From SZUA-35 sp964351995 (GTDB taxonomy: Bacteria > Actinomycetota > Acidimicrobiia > Acidimicrobiales > SZUA-35), in assembly GCA_964351995.1 (NCBI GenBank), contig CAYGQE010000028.1, positions 4,973 to 68,972 on the forward strand: DNA of 64,000 nucleotides, read 5' to 3'. Of this stretch, positions 17,242 through 25,496 are shown one piece after another (the stretch's first letter is position 1; the number at the start of each line of letters is the position of its first letter). The translations under genes and the position numbers were made by a program. The notes below the pieces were generated by a model, which was not told where the DNA came from, searched no databases, and saw only the letters and a list, made by a program, of their open reading frames with translations.

Positions 17242-18302
17242 GGTTGATGCTCCTTGACCTCTTGGGTGCGGTCGCTGACGCCGATGATGTGATCTGCCCG
17301 ATCACCGACGGTGCTGGTGGCCTCGGAAGCCGAGAGTGTCTTCGGGCCAACCACCTTTCCGGTCAGGTGATCACCGACCGAGAAGGGCTCGTACTGCACC
17401 GGGTTCGAGCCATCGACACATGTTGGTAGCGGCTCGACGATCACGTCGGGGTTGGCTTCATGGAAGTAGGCAAACGAGCGCCGCTTCGCTGCACCATCGA
17501 AATCTGAGGGAGGAGGCACGACGCGGTGAAGGGTCGATCGCCAGCGATCGTTGGTCCAGGCTGCCAACAGGTCACCGATGTTCACGAGGAAGGTGCCGGG
17601 CGTGGGCACGACCTCGTGCCAGGCGCCATCGAGCCCGAGAATCTGCAGTCCGGGAACCGGATCGGCCAGCAGGATTGTGCACGTGCCGTAGTCCGAGTGT
17701 GCGCCCAACCTCAGCTGTCCTTCGAGTGGTTCGGGATCGCCCAGCCGCCGTTCGTAGTTGATGCCGCGGAGTACGTCTGGTGAACGGTCGGCACAGTCTT
17801 GGAGCCAATGGGCATCAAGACCGAGCGCCACGGCAAAGATGCCGAGCATCCGGTCGGACAGTTCGTACATGGCTTCTGCGTAGGCCAGCCAGGCCGAGCG
17901 GAAGTCACTCGGCGACTCTGGCCAGACGTCGTTGGCCCACAGGGAGCCCGCTGATTCGTCGATGCCGAGCAGCTCACCAACGCCGATATTGAACGCCTCG
18001 AAGAGATCAGGTGGGGTGTCGACCCCGATGCTGTAGGAAAGCGCTTCGCGTCCCGGTGGGGTGTAGCCCCGGTCGATCTCGGGCGCCGTGACGTACTGGA
18101 GTTTCTCTCCTTCAGGCAACGCGAAGAACTGGCCGCTGACCTCGAAAAGCCGGTCGATGAGTTCTGGGTCGACGCCGTGGCCGTCGATCTTCAGGAACCC
18201 GATCGTTCGGCAGGCGGCATCGACAGCCTCAGCAATCGCACGGTCACGCTGCGGATCGCTGTTCCAGTCGCTGATGTCGATGGTGGGGACGTCCATACTC
18301 AC
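17238..18302 (-). CDS. Isopenicillin-N-synthase-like 2OG-Fe(II) oxygenase
   Basis: 354 aa, the most canonical of the three. Metal ligands are H202 and D204 (AHSDYG) and H259 (RWRSTLHRV), with R-x-S as RRS in AAKRRSFAYF. The N-terminal DIOX_N domain begins VPTIDISDWN and the helical middle is complete. The C-terminal 40 residues beyond the barrel (after GDHLTGKV) are extra. A second Met codon two codons in could be the start. 4-bp overlaps join it to the upstream MgsA-C-like gene and the downstream oxygenase. Confidence 0.9.
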   Translation of the reverse strand: MSMDVPTIDISDWNSDPQRDRAIAEAVDAACRTIGFLKIDGHGVDPELIDRLFEVSGQFFALPEGEKLQYVTAPEIDRGYTPPGREALSYSIGVDTPPDLFEAFNIGVGELLGIDESAGSLWANDVWPESPSDFRSAWLAYAEAMYELSDRMLGIFAVALGLDAHWLQDCADRSPDVLRGINYERRLGDPEPLEGQLRLGAHSDYGTCTILLADPVPGLQILGLDGAWHEVVPTPGTFLVNIGDLLAAWTNDRWRSTLHRVVPPPSDFDGAAKRRSFAYFHEANPDVIVEPLPTCVDGSNPVQYEPFSVGDHLTGKVVGPKTLSASEATSTVGDRADHIIGVSDRTQEVKEHQP

Positions 18303-18895
18303 GCCGACGGTGGATCGAGTTCGAGGTACATCGCAAGCAACTCATCTCGCGGGCCCACATCCCGATCTTCGACCTCAGGCCGGATTTCGGTGCCGGTGGC
18401 AAACCAGTCGTACATCGTCCGGCCCATCTCTTGCCCGCGTCGAGTGTGGATGCACAGGGCAACGTCGGGGATCGTCGGGGCGGTGTCGTTGTGGAGAGCG
18501 AGCTGCATCAGCTCGCCGTTGATGGGGTCCTTGATGGTTCTGGCCAGGTAGCCGGCCGCCTGAGCGGCGAAAACGAGACGGTCGTAGGACCCGGGCTCGG
18601 TGTCATCAGCGCTGTCGTGGAGGGCTTTGACGATCGTGATCGACGCCGGTTCGCCCATGCCGATGTCCTCGGCGGCGAGGACTTGCAGTCGTCGCCACAT
18701 CTCAGCCTCGTGTTCGGCATCAGTCCGGGCCATTTCGAGTGCAGCGAGGATCGCCTGTTCCGCATCGCCTAGCCGTACGTACTTATGGATCGATGAGCGA
18801 ACCTCGTCGCTGGGGAGGCCATGGATGGTCTGCTTGCCGGCAAATGGATCGGTCGACCAGTGAGGGATGGGGCGTTCCCACTGCGGATCGTTCAT
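18299..18895 (-). CDS. Stand-alone protein resembling the MgsA/RarA C-terminal domain
   Basis: 198 aa with no AAA+ motor motifs. The segment SSIHKYVRLGDAEQAI, then RRLQVLAAEDIGMGEP, is close to the helical C-terminal domain of RarA/MgsA clamp-loader-like ATPases (SALHKSVRG..., RRL..IASEDIGLADP). The later PDVALCIHTRRGQEMGRTMY stretch recalls small bacterial proteins of that type. It sits second in the oxygenase operon with 4-bp overlaps on both sides. Its job there is unknown. It may be a scaffold or a nucleic-acid-related adaptor. Identity as an MgsA-C relative is from motif memory only. Confidence 0.6.
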   Translation of the reverse strand: MNDPQWERPIPHWSTDPFAGKQTIHGLPSDEVRSSIHKYVRLGDAEQAILAALEMARTDAEHEAEMWRRLQVLAAEDIGMGEPASITIVKALHDSADDTEPGSYDRLVFAAQAAGYLARTIKDPINGELMQLALHNDTAPTIPDVALCIHTRRGQEMGRTMYDWFATGTEIRPEVEDRDVGPRDELLAMYLELDPPSA

Positions 18896-20082
18896 GTTGG
18901 TGCTCCCGGAATCACATCGAGCTGGTGGACGAGTCCGGCAGCTGTTTTGGTCATGTTCACGTGATCGCCGATCACGGCATTCCGCCGATGGATCGAGATC
19001 GCCCGAACCATCTCGTTGATCTCCATCCGGCCAAGGGCCGCGCCGAGGCAGAAGTGGCGGCCGAGACCGAAGGCGAGTTGCTGCTTGGGTGGATTCCGTT
19101 CGATGTCGAAACGATGGGGGTCGTCGAAGATGGCCGGGTCACGGTGCGCAGCGGCGATCCGGATCGTCACGAATTCCCCGGCAGTGATCCCGACGTTTCC
19201 CACCGAGGTGTCCTCAGTGACGAATTTGATGGTGTGTCGAATCGCCGGTTCGAAGCGGCCGCACTCTTCGACCGCACGGTCGACCAAGGCAGGGTCGTCG
19301 CCGATACGTCGGAGGTGCCCGGGGTGTTCGAGAAGGGTCCAGATCGCCAGCCCTGTTGTGTTCGCGGTGTTGTCGACCGATGCGCTGAGGAGTTCCTCAA
19401 CCAAAAACGAGAGGTCGAGCTCGTCCACTTCTCCAGCGGCGACGCTGTTCAACATCAAGGAAATGACGTCATCGCCTGGGTTGGCGCGTCGCTGAGCAAT
19501 CAAGTTGTGAGTGAGCTCCGCCATCTCGAGTTTCGCGGCCCGCACTGGTTCGACCATGTCGGCGGTTGCGGTGAAGACGGTCAGCAGTGTCTTGGAGAGC
19601 CGAGCAAGTTGGTCCGCCTCTGACTCCGGCGCGCCGATCATCCAGCAGAACAACCGAGCGGGAACGATGTCGGCGTAGTCGGCCATCACGTCGAAGGGTT
19701 TCTCCGGTTCGCAGTCGGCGAGGAGTTCCTCACACAACGTACGCACCCGGTCGCGGAGCTCTTCAACACGCCGTGCGGTGAACCAGGGTCCGACAACTCG
19801 ACGCAGTCGCCGGTGATCGTCTCCCTCTGAGTCGGTCAGCGTTCGCCCGACCTCGCCCCAGAGGGGTTCGATGCCGAAGGTGGCGAGCAGCGGGTCGATG
19901 CCGGGTACGAGCGCCTTGTTGGCGAACGCCTCTGCAGAGGTGGCGTAGTCGAGGGTGGACCAACCAATGCTGTCGGCCACGATCGGAGTGTTCGCTCGGA
20001 GCCGATCGAACGTCGGGTGTGGGTCGGCAAGGTAGCTTTCATCGGAGACGTCGAGGAAGAGGTTTGGCGCGAGCTCCGTCAT
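18892..20082 (-). CDS. Cytochrome P450, first gene of oxygenase operon
   Basis: 396 aa. The heme-binding loop is FGLGRHFCLGAALGRME. ExxR is ECGR in VEECGRFEP. The I-helix reads LLSASVDNTANTTG, with V replacing the usual Gly-x before D and N-T for T-T. The substrate-lid and BC regions are normal length for bacterial CYPs. The start at 20082 (MTELAPNLFLD) is chosen since earlier in-frame codons give unconserved low-complexity sequence and overlap the divergent deaminase. Its last 4 bp overlap the next gene. Its redox partner is not encoded nearby. Confidence 0.9.
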   Translation of the reverse strand: MTELAPNLFLDVSDESYLADPHPTFDRLRANTPIVADSIGWSTLDYATSAEAFANKALVPGIDPLLATFGIEPLWGEVGRTLTDSEGDDHRRLRRVVGPWFTARRVEELRDRVRTLCEELLADCEPEKPFDVMADYADIVPARLFCWMIGAPESEADQLARLSKTLLTVFTATADMVEPVRAAKLEMAELTHNLIAQRRANPGDDVISLMLNSVAAGEVDELDLSFLVEELLSASVDNTANTTGLAIWTLLEHPGHLRRIGDDPALVDRAVEECGRFEPAIRHTIKFVTEDTSVGNVGITAGEFVTIRIAAAHRDPAIFDDPHRFDIERNPPKQQLAFGLGRHFCLGAALGRMEINEMVRAISIHRRNAVIGDHVNMTKTAAGLVHQLDVIPGAPT

Positions 20083-20269
20083 CACGAGCGAGGTAACCAA
20101 GCGAGTGAGAACGTCGTGCAACGGGCTCGTGAACGTTGCGTTTCCAACGCACTGTTCGTCCGTCAGGTCGTGTTCACAGAGCAGCAACAGGGGCGAAACT
20201 TCCGATCCGTAGCTTCGACCGTGGTCGCCTTGGCAGCGGCGCAGAGTCTTCCGAGCCGAGGTTGAAACC
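20083..20269. promoter_or_regulatory. Divergent promoter region, oxygenase operon / deaminase
   Basis: This 187-bp gap separates the first gene of the six-gene oxygenase operon from the divergent deaminase gene and must contain both promoters. No strong palindrome or clear -10/-35 pair was recognised. Confidence 0.4.
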
Positions 20270-20755
20270 ATGCAACACAGTGATGATGTCAAGCACCTAG
20301 AACGAACGATCGAGCTTGCTGATGAGGCTGCTGCTGAGGGCAACCACCCCTTTGCCTCGGTCCTCGTTGACGCTGATGGCGTGGTGCTCGCCGAGGGCAA
20401 GAACGAATACCTGATCGACAAAGGACCGGGGCACGCCGAAACGAACCTCGCCCGTCGGGCGGCTCGAGAGTTTCCGATCGAGCAGCTTCGAGGGTCGACG
20501 CTGTACACCTCGGTCGAACCCTGCTGCATGTGTGCGGGCACGGTCTACTGGGCCGAAATCGGAGCGCTGGTCTTTGGAATGACCGAGAAACGTCTTGGCG
20601 AGCTCACTGGTGATGACCCGTTGAACCCAACGCAAGACCTCGATTGCCGCACCGTGTTCGCGGCTGGCAAGAACGTGGTCGAGGTGCGCGGTCCGTTCCC
20701 TGAGCTCGAGGAAAAGATCATCGCCCAACACCGCGACTTCTGGACCACCGACTGA
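20270..20755 (+). CDS. Nucleoside/nucleobase deaminase (CDA superfamily)
   Basis: 161 aa zinc deaminase. The active-site signature is GHAETN (H55, E57) and EPCCMCAG (C85, C88 as zinc ligands), as in guanine deaminase and tRNA-adenosine-deaminase-like enzymes. It would hydrolytically deaminate a base such as guanine, cytosine or a modified purine. The exact substrate is open. It is divergent from the oxygenase operon, which makes a purine- or pyrimidine-like substrate for that operon an idea worth testing, though nothing in the sequence proves it. Confidence 0.87.
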   Translation: MQHSDDVKHLERTIELADEAAAEGNHPFASVLVDADGVVLAEGKNEYLIDKGPGHAETNLARRAAREFPIEQLRGSTLYTSVEPCCMCAGTVYWAEIGALVFGMTEKRLGELTGDDPLNPTQDLDCRTVFAAGKNVVEVRGPFPELEEKIIAQHRDFWTTD

Positions 20756-20909
20756 AGCGGTTGAACACCGTGCGCTGAGCGATTGATCGTCTTTGAACGG
20801 ATCAGCGGCTTCGGCGAGAGTCTGCAGTCCCTACGATGCCGAGGTCTGATCGGGCGGAGTTGCTCGAACTGCTCAGCTGAGCAGCAGTCAACAGCTGAGG
20901 AGCCGCGAA

Positions 20910-21836
20910 GTGTCTGGTTTGCACGTGGTCTTCGCCCAGGAGGCGTTCGTTGCCGAAGGCCCCCTGGCCGAGGTCGTCCTTCCGGTCTGCATCGTGGTCA
21001 TCATGATCGCCATGGGGGCGACGCTCACCGCCGCCGACTTTCGGCGCGTGCTCTCTCGCCCGAAGCAGATCGGCGTGGGGCTGCTCTGCCAGTTGGTCCT
21101 GCTCCCGGTGCTTGGGTTTGCGGTTGCGTGGGCATTCCCTCTGGAAGCAGTGTTTGCGGTTGGCATCGTGCTGTTGGCGGCATCGCCGGGCGGCACGACA
21201 TCGAACCTGATCGTGCATGCGGCTGGAGGCGACCGTGCGCTCTCCGTTTCGCTGACTTCGTTGTCCAACGCAGTCGTGTGGATCACGATGCCGATCCTGC
21301 TCACGATTGCGTTTCGTGCCTTCGATCTCGATGAGGCGTCTGTCGACTTTCCGATCGGTGAGCTGATTCTGCAGATCGCGGCGCTCACGATCATCCCGGT
21401 GCTCATCGGCATGGGGCTTCGCCGCTGGAAGCCCAGTCTTTGCGACCGTTTCGAGCAGCCTTCCAAGATCTTCGCCTCGGTATTTCTTGCCCTCGTGGTG
21501 ATCGCACTCGTGGTAACCAACTGGACAGCGGTCGTCGACAACGCGGCAAAGTTCGCGCCGGCGTTCATCGTGCTGAACTTGGTGGCGCTTGCTGTGGGAT
21601 ACGGAGTCTCCAAGGCCTTCGGTCTGGATCCTCGACAGGCGTCCACGATCGGGATCGAGACCGGACTGCAGAATTCGACGCTGGCCCTCACGATCGCTGT
21701 GTCGGTGTTGGGCAACAGCGAGTTGGCCATCATTCCCGGTCTCTACGGGGTCTGGATGCTGTTCACCGGCTTTGCCTTCGCCTACCTCACTCGTTCCGGT
21801 GACGAGGCCCGAGCAGATGGTGTCGCCGTGCTCTAG
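20910..21836 (+). CDS. Bile acid:sodium symporter-family (BASS) transporter
   Basis: 308 aa with about nine hydrophobic membrane segments. Family signatures are LAASPGGTTSNLIVHAAGGD (sodium-site region) and GIETGLQNSTLALTIA (the second crossover helix motif). BASS carriers import organic anions with Na+. The cargo is unknown and could be a substrate or product of nearby oxidases. The start is GTG at 20910 with GAGG about 10 bp upstream. It is convergent with pyrC. Confidence 0.87.
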   Translation: MSGLHVVFAQEAFVAEGPLAEVVLPVCIVVIMIAMGATLTAADFRRVLSRPKQIGVGLLCQLVLLPVLGFAVAWAFPLEAVFAVGIVLLAASPGGTTSNLIVHAAGGDRALSVSLTSLSNAVVWITMPILLTIAFRAFDLDEASVDFPIGELILQIAALTIIPVLIGMGLRRWKPSLCDRFEQPSKIFASVFLALVVIALVVTNWTAVVDNAAKFAPAFIVLNLVALAVGYGVSKAFGLDPRQASTIGIETGLQNSTLALTIAVSVLGNSELAIIPGLYGVWMLFTGFAFAYLTRSGDEARADGVAVL

Positions 21837-21938
21837 GAACTCACTCCTGTGCTCGGGAACTGGCTCCGATGGGGACCGGTTCATGGTTTTGCTGGGCGCT
21901 TGGCAGCGTCTCAAGTGCCTCACAAAACGGGAGAGCCG

Positions 21939-22991
21939 CTATCCGACGAGTGTTTCGACGCTCCAGCGTGAGGCTTCGTCGGACCCGAAGAGAACGACCT
22001 CGTCGCCAGCCGTCGTGGTGAAGTGCGTGGCGAGCTCATTGTCCATGTCGGTCTTGGTGAGGCGGAGTCGGTGGCTCGGGGGCTCCACCTGGTAGGCAGC
22101 ACAGCCATTGTTCGAGACGAACGCAGCGAGTTGATCGACCGCTCCAGCCCGGTCGAAGACGTCGGCTACTACTTCCAGTCCGTACGCCGCGTTGAAGACT
22201 CCTGCCTTGGCCGTCGGGCCGTACTTCGCTGTGGTGGGGTGTGGGGCCGAATCCGTGCCGAGGAAGAATGACGGGTCGCCGCTGGTGGCCGCGGCGACGA
22301 GTCGCTTCTGGTCAGCCGCCGAGTTGATCACGGGCTTGCAGTAGAGGTCAGGCTTCATGCCGTTGGCGAGGAGATCGGAGCGGTCCCTGGCGAGGTGATG
22401 GGGAGTGATCGTGGCCACGGCTTGCGGGTGGTCCGCCACGAAGTCAACCCCGGCCGCAGTCGAGACGTGTTCGAGGGTCACGTTGAGTTCCGGCATTCGC
22501 TCGCACAGCGGCACCAGCTCGCGCTCGATGAAGGCAGCTTCGCGGTCGAAGATGTCGATCGCAGGGTCGGTGGCCTCGGCATGTACGAGCAAACGGGCGT
22601 CGAACTCTGCCAGCAGCTCGTAGACCTCCATGAATGCAGCCATCGACGTTCCACCAGCTGCAGAGTTCGTGGTGGCACCGGCGGGGTAGTACTTGATGGC
22701 GGTGATCGTTCCGCTCTCGAGGCCCTGCCGAAGATCGGCGAGGTCGAGCTTGGGCGAACAGTAGAGCGTGAGCAACGGCCGGAAATCCGGCGCGTCGGAC
22801 GGGGCCGCGGCCAAGATCCGATCGAGATACGCCTCTGCACTTGCAACGCTGACCAGCGGACTGGCCAGGTTCGGCATCACCATTGCGTAGCGAAATCGGC
22901 GAGCGGTGTAGCTGACGACGGCGTCCAGCATCTCGTCGTCACGCAGATGCACATGCCAGTCGTCAGGAAAAGGAATCTCGATCACGGTCAC
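21939..22991 (-). CDS. pyrC: Dihydroorotase, class II (E. coli PyrC type)
   Basis: 350 aa amidohydrolase making dihydroorotate from carbamoyl-aspartate in de novo pyrimidine synthesis. Zinc ligands are in DWHVHLRD (H13, H15). The carboxylated lysine is in IKYYPAGATTNS. LLVHAE, TLEHVST and the catalytic aspartate in LGTDSAPH are all present. The class II form is typically found alone, and here there are no other pyr genes nearby. Start codons GTG at 22991 or GTG at 22985 are both plausible. Confidence 0.93.
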   Translation of the reverse strand: MTVIEIPFPDDWHVHLRDDEMLDAVVSYTARRFRYAMVMPNLASPLVSVASAEAYLDRILAAAPSDAPDFRPLLTLYCSPKLDLADLRQGLESGTITAIKYYPAGATTNSAAGGTSMAAFMEVYELLAEFDARLLVHAEATDPAIDIFDREAAFIERELVPLCERMPELNVTLEHVSTAAGVDFVADHPQAVATITPHHLARDRSDLLANGMKPDLYCKPVINSAADQKRLVAAATSGDPSFFLGTDSAPHPTTAKYGPTAKAGVFNAAYGLEVVADVFDRAGAVDQLAAFVSNNGCAAYQVEPPSHRLRLTKTDMDNELATHFTTTAGDEVVLFGSDEASRWSVETLVG

Positions 22992-23000
22992 CCCTGGAGA

Positions 23001-23600
23001 CTATGTCGGGACGCTGCATGATGGGGAAGCACGTAAACAGTGACTCGCATGACGGCCCGAACCCCTGCTCTTTGTTCTTCCGGGCACGCTCGAGGGGCGG
23101 AACTTGGTGGTCGGCGTTTGTCGTTTGGCGGTTCGTCCGTCGATGACTTGGAAGACTCGTGGGCTCCAGTACATGCGGTCGTACTGGTCGTCGCCGCAGG
23201 GCTCGAGGAGGCGGAGTTCGACGAGGGCTGTGATCGCGTCGCAGTTGGCTTGGTTGGAGCGGCCGTGGCGTCGGTGGGTATCTGCGGCGGTGAGGATGGG
23301 GTACGCGATGAGTTGCTCGGCGATCTCGACGGCGATGCGCGCTCGCGGTCTCGCTGTCCGGACGGTGGCGGCGAACTCTTCTCGCAGTGAGAGCAGTCGC
23401 ATGATGCGATCGTGTCTGGTGCTTGCTTCAGCGGAGACTGCGGTGGCGAAGAACTCGATCCACGGGGCACAGTCACCCGTTTCGCTGACTGCGAAGAGAT
23501 GTTGGCGGTACTCCCAGGTGAACGAGTTCCTTCGGTCGATTCGTTGCGCTGATTGTGTGCTTGGTTCAGACCAGGGGAAGCGAGGCGAGGCATCTGGGGC
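23001..23600 (-). pseudogene. Fic-family protein remnant, C-terminal part only
   Basis: The minus-strand frame from about 23550 down encodes the post-catalytic part of a Fic (AMPylase) protein: RRNSFTWEYRQHL, GDCAPWIEFFATAV, and the winged-helix region ending MYWSPRVFQVID. The catalytic HPFxxGNGRxxR motif and everything before it are missing, and the last 40 residues after the winged helix look unconserved. The open frame extends upstream to 23663, but that stretch is not Fic-like. It lies at the left margin of the mobile-element zone, consistent with a truncated defence or toxin gene. Confidence 0.6.
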
Positions 23601-23809
23601 GCCGTCTGGCGAGCATGGGGGCCGTGCCATCACAGTGCGGTGTGCACCCGGCGACGGCCTCACAAAGAGATGACAGGTCGTTGATCGCGGAGAACCTCCC
23701 TGGTCAGGGCGTCGCTGGCCTTGACAATGCTGACGGGCCTCGGCCGATAACGAATGGGTGACAACGAGGCTGTCGGCGGCTTGAAACGGGCGAAGCGGAT
23801 GGTGCCGAC

Positions 23810-24319
23810 ATGGGCATCAACCATCGACTCAGCCGTGTCAGGCATACATCCAAGCGTGCACCCCGCCGTCGTTTGCCGCTCTCTACGTGGCTCGTCGGCG
23901 TTCTTGTGGTCGTCGGCGGGATTGCTGTTTCGATCGAGCCGGAAAACGCTGGGTCGCTTGGTGTGAGTTCTCCATCAAGCGTGGCGGCCGCCTCGATGCC
24001 TGATGAGGTCATGGCTGTTGAGATGGTCGACATGCCTGTCGAGCTGTGGGACGTCGCTGACTGGGCGGTTGGGCTGTTCGAGGAAGCCGGTCTCGATCTG
24101 CCTCCGATTCGCTTCGTTCATCACGGCGGAGCGACGGAACCGTGCCAGGGGCGTGCGGGGACACACCGTGAGATCGAAGGTGTGAGCGTAATCGACATCT
24201 GTGCCACTGAGGTGGGTCGCCCAGTGCAAGTGATGGTTCTGCACGAGACGGCGCATGCGTGGACTGCTGCCACTCTCATCCCTGAGCCCAAGCTGGCATT
24301 TCAGGAGCTGCGTAGTTGA
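23810..24319 (+). CDS. Membrane-anchored HExxH-containing protein, probably truncated
   Basis: 169 aa. A basic N-terminus (residues 1-24) is followed by one hydrophobic anchor (TWLVGVLVVVGGIAVSI, residues about 26-42) and an extracytoplasmic region. Near the end VMVLHETAHAW gives an HExxH zinc-peptidase motif. The protein stops only about 20 residues later, before any third metal ligand, so it is probably cut short. A different frame just after the stop (24316-24396) reads RSAELEAGYRVLAGVD and may be another gene scrap. The function is unknown. Confidence 0.5.
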   Translation: MGINHRLSRVRHTSKRAPRRRLPLSTWLVGVLVVVGGIAVSIEPENAGSLGVSSPSSVAAASMPDEVMAVEMVDMPVELWDVADWAVGLFEEAGLDLPPIRFVHHGGATEPCQGRAGTHREIEGVSVIDICATEVGRPVQVMVLHETAHAWTAATLIPEPKLAFQELRS

Positions 24320-24472
24320 ACGCAGTGCCGAACTCGAGGCGGGGTATCGGGTGCTCGCTGGCGTCGACCCGCTGCATGGACTGCGTGACTACTACTGAAC
24401 GGCCCAACCGGCCCGGTTCGGACCTGATCGGTGATCGAGGGAAAGTGGAGCGGGTACAAGATCGGGCGCCTC
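24320..24472. other. Gap with scrap frames and a tRNA-Gly-end stub
   Basis: No convincing gene. The segment 24438-24457 matches the sequence leading into the tRNA-Gly repeat at 28385-28404 in 19 of 20 positions, ending within the acceptor-stem part. It looks like the broken remains of an attachment site. Confidence 0.45.
24438..24457. repeat. Truncated attachment-site copy (att0)
   Basis: Twenty bases, AGGGAAAGTGGAGCGGGTAC, match 28385-28404 with one mismatch and then diverge. The last 12 bases are the end of tRNA-Gly. This suggests an older integration whose remaining att sequence has been lost. Confidence 0.5.
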
Positions 24473-24501
24473 TTGACCAGCGGGACCTCTCCCTTTACCC
24501 T
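24473..24501 (+). promoter_or_regulatory. Promoter of vapBC, probably giving a leaderless mRNA
   Basis: TTGACC (24473-24478), a 17-bp spacer and TACCCT (24496-24501) resemble a sigma-70-type promoter. Only 7 bases separate the -10 box from the ATG at 24509, so transcription should begin at or next to the start codon. No ribosome-binding site could fit. Confidence 0.5.
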
Positions 24502-24508
24502 TACATTC

Positions 24509-24754
24509 ATGGCAGAAGTAAAGAAGCGACGTCGAGGCGCTACCACCATCAGTTCAAAGAACCAGATCACGATTCCAGCAGAGGCCCTCCGCAACGCCGG
24601 CCTCGAAGCCGGCGAACGCGTTGTCGCCCGTGCAGACGGTGCTGGTCGCGTCATCCTCGAACGCGAACACGACGTGATTGCTGAGTTCGCCGGAGCATTG
24701 ACCGGCACCTACAACGCCGACGAACTCGACGACCTTCGCTCCGAATGGGACTGA
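24509..24754 (+). CDS. VapB-type antitoxin, SpoVT/AbrB fold
   Basis: 81 aa. The swapped-hairpin AbrB domain reads TTISSKNQITIPAEALRNAG, followed by LEAGERVVARADGAGRVILE. The acidic C-terminus is the likely toxin-wrapping tail. It would neutralise the PIN toxin encoded next and autoregulate the operon. The start at 24509 is preferred over upstream codons because the AbrB domain begins right after it and the promoter lies just in front. It overlaps vapC by 10 bp. Confidence 0.85.
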   Translation: MAEVKKRRRGATTISSKNQITIPAEALRNAGLEAGERVVARADGAGRVILEREHDVIAEFAGALTGTYNADELDDLRSEWD

Positions 24755-25158
24755 CCCACCTCGATGCCGGAGTGATCATCGGCTTCCTCGATAGCGACGA
24801 CTCCCACCACGAGACCTCACGCGCTGCGCTGTCCCATGCGCTCAAGCAAGGCGACCAGCTCTTCATCGCCGCCTCGGCGCTTGCGGAGTGTCTCGTCGGC
24901 CCCGCCCGACGCAGCGCCAAGGCAGTCGAACTCGTCCGCTCAGCGGTTCATCGCCTTCCCGTGGCCGTGGTGGATCTCGACGAAGAGATCGCTACCCAAG
25001 CAGCAATCTTGCGAGCACGACATCAGACCCTGAAGCTCCCCGACGCACTCGTGATTGCAGCGGCGGCAACTTCCGGCGCAGACCAACTCATCACGACTGA
25101 CCGGAAGTGGCCTTCGGCAAAGGCGATGAAACTCGATTTCATGGTCGAGCAACTCTGA
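24745..25158 (+). CDS. VapC-type PIN-domain toxin
   Basis: 137 aa PIN ribonuclease. Acidic catalytic residues appear in order: LDAGVIIGFLD (first Asp), SALAECLV (Glu), LKLPDALVIA (Asp) and LITTDRKW (final Asp). Such toxins cleave tRNA or rRNA and are held inactive by the partner antitoxin. It is encoded directly behind the AbrB antitoxin, as expected for vapBC. Its position at the edge of the tRNA-Gly integration zone suggests a role in stabilising an element. Confidence 0.88.
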   Translation: MGLTHLDAGVIIGFLDSDDSHHETSRAALSHALKQGDQLFIAASALAECLVGPARRSAKAVELVRSAVHRLPVAVVDLDEEIATQAAILRARHQTLKLPDALVIAAAATSGADQLITTDRKWPSAKAMKLDFMVEQL

Positions 25159-25166
25159 CTGGAGCG

Positions 25167-25194
25167 GTTCTTCTAGGCACGCTCCAGGCGCAGA
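25167..25194. repeat. Arm-type repeat, copy 1 (degenerate)
   Basis: TTCTTCTAGGCACGCTCCAG resembles the double CTAGGCAC repeats found inside both ends of element B. The second half-repeat is degraded. It lies right after vapC with no intact att nearby, so it probably marks the end of a decayed related element. Confidence 0.5.
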
Positions 25195-25223
25195 CAGCTG
25201 CTGATTGGCAGCTTGTCCCCCGG

Positions 25224-25496
25224 CTACTCGGCAGTTATGAGATAGGCGTCGAGCGCGTCGCGGATGACTTGGCTCTCTGAGGTGTGTTCGGCTTCGGCCC
25301 GCTTCTTGATTCGTTCTTTGTAGGTCGGTGGTGCCCGGAAGGTCACGACTTCGGCAGCGGCGTCGCCGATTGTGGGTGTGCGGCGGCGGGTCTTCTTGAT
25401 GGTGGTGAGCTCGTCGTTGCTGAACTCGTGGTTGGCGAAGTCGTCGGCGATCTTGGCGATCTCTTCGTTGGTGGGTGTGTGTCCTTTGGTTGTCAT
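25224..25496 (-). CDS. Ribbon-helix-helix (CopG-like) antitoxin
   Basis: 90 aa. The C-terminal half (VTFRAPPTYKERIKKRAEAE, then SESQVIRDALDAYL) is a ribbon-helix-helix DNA-binding unit. The basic TIKKTRRRTP segment precedes it. The start codon overlaps the upstream gene by 4 bp, giving a coupled pair. It is likely the antitoxin and autoregulator of the small toxin-like protein encoded first. Confidence 0.75.
   Translation of the reverse strand: MTTKGHTPTNEEIAKIADDFANHEFSNDELTTIKKTRRRTPTIGDAAAEVVTFRAPPTYKERIKKRAEAEHTSESQVIRDALDAYLITAE

Noticed and set aside
21828..21868. Imperfect direct repeat GTGCTC..GGAACT near the end of the BASS gene
   Set aside because: Too short and degenerate, and it partly overlaps coding sequence; no function suggested.
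20802..21923. A 373-codon minus-strand frame opposite the BASS transporter
   Set aside because: Arg/His/Glu-rich shadow of a membrane protein gene with no family signature.
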